Below the pieces are notes generated by a model. It saw only the letters and a list, made by a program, of their open reading frames with translations, had not been told where the DNA came from and did not search any database. Made by a program: the position numbers and the translations under genes. From Oscillospiraceae bacterium (GTDB lineage: Bacteria; Bacillota; Clostridia; Oscillospirales; Ruminococcaceae), in NCBI GenBank assembly GCA_016302225.1, contig JAEDOB010000100.1:1-7524 (forward strand): a stretch of 7,524 nucleotides of DNA. Direction: 5' to 3'. The stretch's first letter is position 1. The number at the start of each line of letters is the position of its first letter. Of this stretch, positions 6,194 through 7,524 are shown one piece after another.

Positions 6194-7524
6194 ATGAAGA
6201 ATAAGCTTGTTTTGAATACATTTCGAAGCATAAAGACAACGTTCAGCCGATTTGCCGCCATAATGGCGATAATTGCCATCAGTTGCGGATTTTTTGCGGG
6301 CGTAAAGGTGTGCAGCTCCGACCTTCTTATCTCTGCGCAGGATTATTACGAAAAGCAGCAGCTGGCGGATTTCCGTCTGGTGTCAACGCTGGGATTTACC
6401 GAAAATGACCTTGCCGAGGTGAAGAAGCTTGAAGGCGTTGAAGCGGCGGAGTATGGCTATTCTGCCGACCTGTTTATGATGCTGCCCGACGGAAAGAGCC
6501 TGACGGTCAGAACCATGTCCTTTGACAGCGACCGCTTTTCTTCGGGCGAGATGCTCAGTCTGCCTTATTTTATAGAGGGACGCTTGCCCGAAAATGCGGG
6601 AGAATGTCTGGCGGACGCCTCCTTCCGTTCGGGAACGGAGATAAATATCGGGGACAAGCTAGTCCTCTCGGCACCCGAAAATACGGAGCTTGACGACATT
6701 ATGAGCCGCTCTGAATATACCGTTGTGGGACGTGTTCAGTCGCCTATGTACATATCCTTTGAGCGAGGTTCGACCAACGTCGGGAACGGTTCGCTGAACG
6801 GTTTTCTGTACATTCCCAAGGAAAATTATACATATGAGTATTACACGGATATTTATCTCACGGGCAAAAAGCTTACGGGCGAAAAATTCTGGACGGACAA
6901 GTACGAAGAAGCCTCCGACAGCCTGAAATCGGAGCTTGAAGTCTTTGCAGAGGACAGAATTTCCGTCAGAGTTTCGGAGATAAAGGCAGACGCTCAGCCC
7001 GACCTTGACGATGCAAGAAAGAAGATAGACGACGGAAAGCGTGAATACAACGACGGTCTAAAGGAGCTTGAGGATACAAAATCGCCCTTTGAAGCACTGT
7101 CAACGGCTTGCGACGGAATTGACGATATACTGACGGAATTTTCCGATAAATATATCCCGACGCCGTCAAGAAACGTAAATCCCGTGCTGCCCGAGGAACT
7201 GGACAGCTCTATGAAGGGGATAGGTGAGGCGTTTAAGGCGTTCGGCGTGGACGCTCCCATTTACGAAATGCTGCTTTCCTATGTTACACAGGACCCTGCG
7301 GACGCTGTCCATAAGGAGGCGGCAAAGCAGACTATTTTGGCATATCAAAGCTCGGTTCGGGAGCAGATAGCCCTTGCTCAGTCGGATATTACCGATGCTT
7401 ACAACAAGCTGTCCGACGCTAAAAAGGACATTGACAAGGCTGAGGAGGATCTGGCAGAAGCCATTGCCGACCTTGACGAACTGACGGACAGTGCGGAATG
7501 GTATGTGTGGAACCGTGATGATGC
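6194..7524 (+). CDS. FtsX/MacB-type ABC transporter permease with coiled-coil extracytoplasmic domain (C-terminus cut off by the window edge)
   Basis: The frame is open from ATG at 6194 to the right edge, giving 443 codons plus two bases. A basic N-terminus (MKNKLVLNTFRSIKTTFSRF) leads into one TM helix (about 20-38), then a long extracytoplasmic region with a MacB-PCD-like part (about 45-225). Two heptad-rich, strongly charged helical stretches follow: about 265-297 and about 386-432. The WYVWNRDD segment at 437-443 resembles the WYV.DR.. segment that, from memory, precedes the first FtsX core in large Firmicute permeases. The missing part should hold the FtsX transmembrane cores, with full length probably near or above 1000 residues. 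With the ATPase it would form a complete transporter in the plasma membrane. Substrate is unknown; antimicrobial peptide response, lipid handling or cell-wall control are possibilities from related families. Confidence 0.88.
   Translation, partial: MKNKLVLNTFRSIKTTFSRFAAIMAIIAISCGFFAGVKVCSSDLLISAQDYYEKQQLADFRLVSTLGFTENDLAEVKKLEGVEAAEYGYSADLFMMLPDGKSLTVRTMSFDSDRFSSGEMLSLPYFIEGRLPENAGECLADASFRSGTEINIGDKLVLSAPENTELDDIMSRSEYTVVGRVQSPMYISFERGSTNVGNGSLNGFLYIPKENYTYEYYTDIYLTGKKLTGEKFWTDKYEEASDSLKSELEVFAEDRISVRVSEIKADAQPDLDDARKKIDDGKREYNDGLKELEDTKSPFEALSTACDGIDDILTEFSDKYIPTPSRNVNPVLPEELDSSMKGIGEAFKAFGVDAPIYEMLLSYVTQDPADAVHKEAAKQTILAYQSSVREQIALAQSDITDAYNKLSDAKKDIDKAEEDLAEAIADLDELTDSAEWYVWNRDD

Noticed and set aside
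5704..6279. Minus-strand ORF of 191 codons
   Set aside because: It is antisense to the ABC ATPase, whose motifs are complete. Its composition looks like a reverse-frame shadow and it has no promoter or ribosome site of note.
6966..7348. Minus-strand ORFs of 60-88 codons near the right edge
   Set aside because: They are antisense to the permease coiled-coil region and have serine-rich translations typical of reversed Asp/Glu-rich coding sequence.

Overview
The window looks like chromosomal DNA of a gut or rumen Firmicute, probably a Ruminococcus-like member of the Oscillospiraceae. This is inferred from moderate GC in the genes, an AT-rich intergenic region, strong AGGAGG-type ribosome binding sites, GTG and TTG starts, a cytoplasmic family GH2 beta-mannosidase and a large FtsX-type ABC permease. 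No species can be named from sequence alone. No RNA gene, mobile element, CRISPR array or phage gene is visible.

There are two divergent transcription units separated by an AT-rich region of about 275 bp (5204-5478). The minus-strand unit runs leftwards from a good promoter (TTGAAA, 17 bp spacer, TATAAT, 5265 to 5237). It encodes, in order, a diacylglycerol kinase/YegS-type lipid kinase homologue (5203-4262), a six-TM hybrid histidine-kinase-like protein with two receiver domains (4262-2178), and a beta-mannosidase (2171 to beyond the left edge). The genes are packed very tightly: the first two share one base (TAATG), and the Shine-Dalgarno of the third overlaps the stop of the second. They are therefore almost certainly co-transcribed and probably translationally coupled.

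The plus-strand unit starts from a weaker extended -10 promoter near 5418-5426. It encodes an ABC ATPase (5479-6180, TTG start), followed 13 bp later by the N-terminal 443 residues of a large FtsX/MacB-type permease with an extracytoplasmic coiled-coil region (6194 to beyond the right edge).

The most notable content is in the minus unit. The kinase-like protein has an apparently intact ATP-binding domain, but its H-box phosphoacceptor histidine is replaced by tyrosine (Y201), and the +4 Thr/Asn linked to phosphatase activity is replaced by leucine (L205). Its first receiver domain is also degenerate, while the second is canonical. The lipid kinase homologue has the family GGDGT motif altered to GGSGT (S70). 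Two neighbouring, translationally linked signalling proteins, each lacking a residue normally considered catalytic, joined to a sugar hydrolase, form an unusual arrangement. A working inference is a membrane-associated sensor that does not autophosphorylate but acts as an ATP-dependent scaffold or a receiver for another kinase. The sequence alone cannot establish this.
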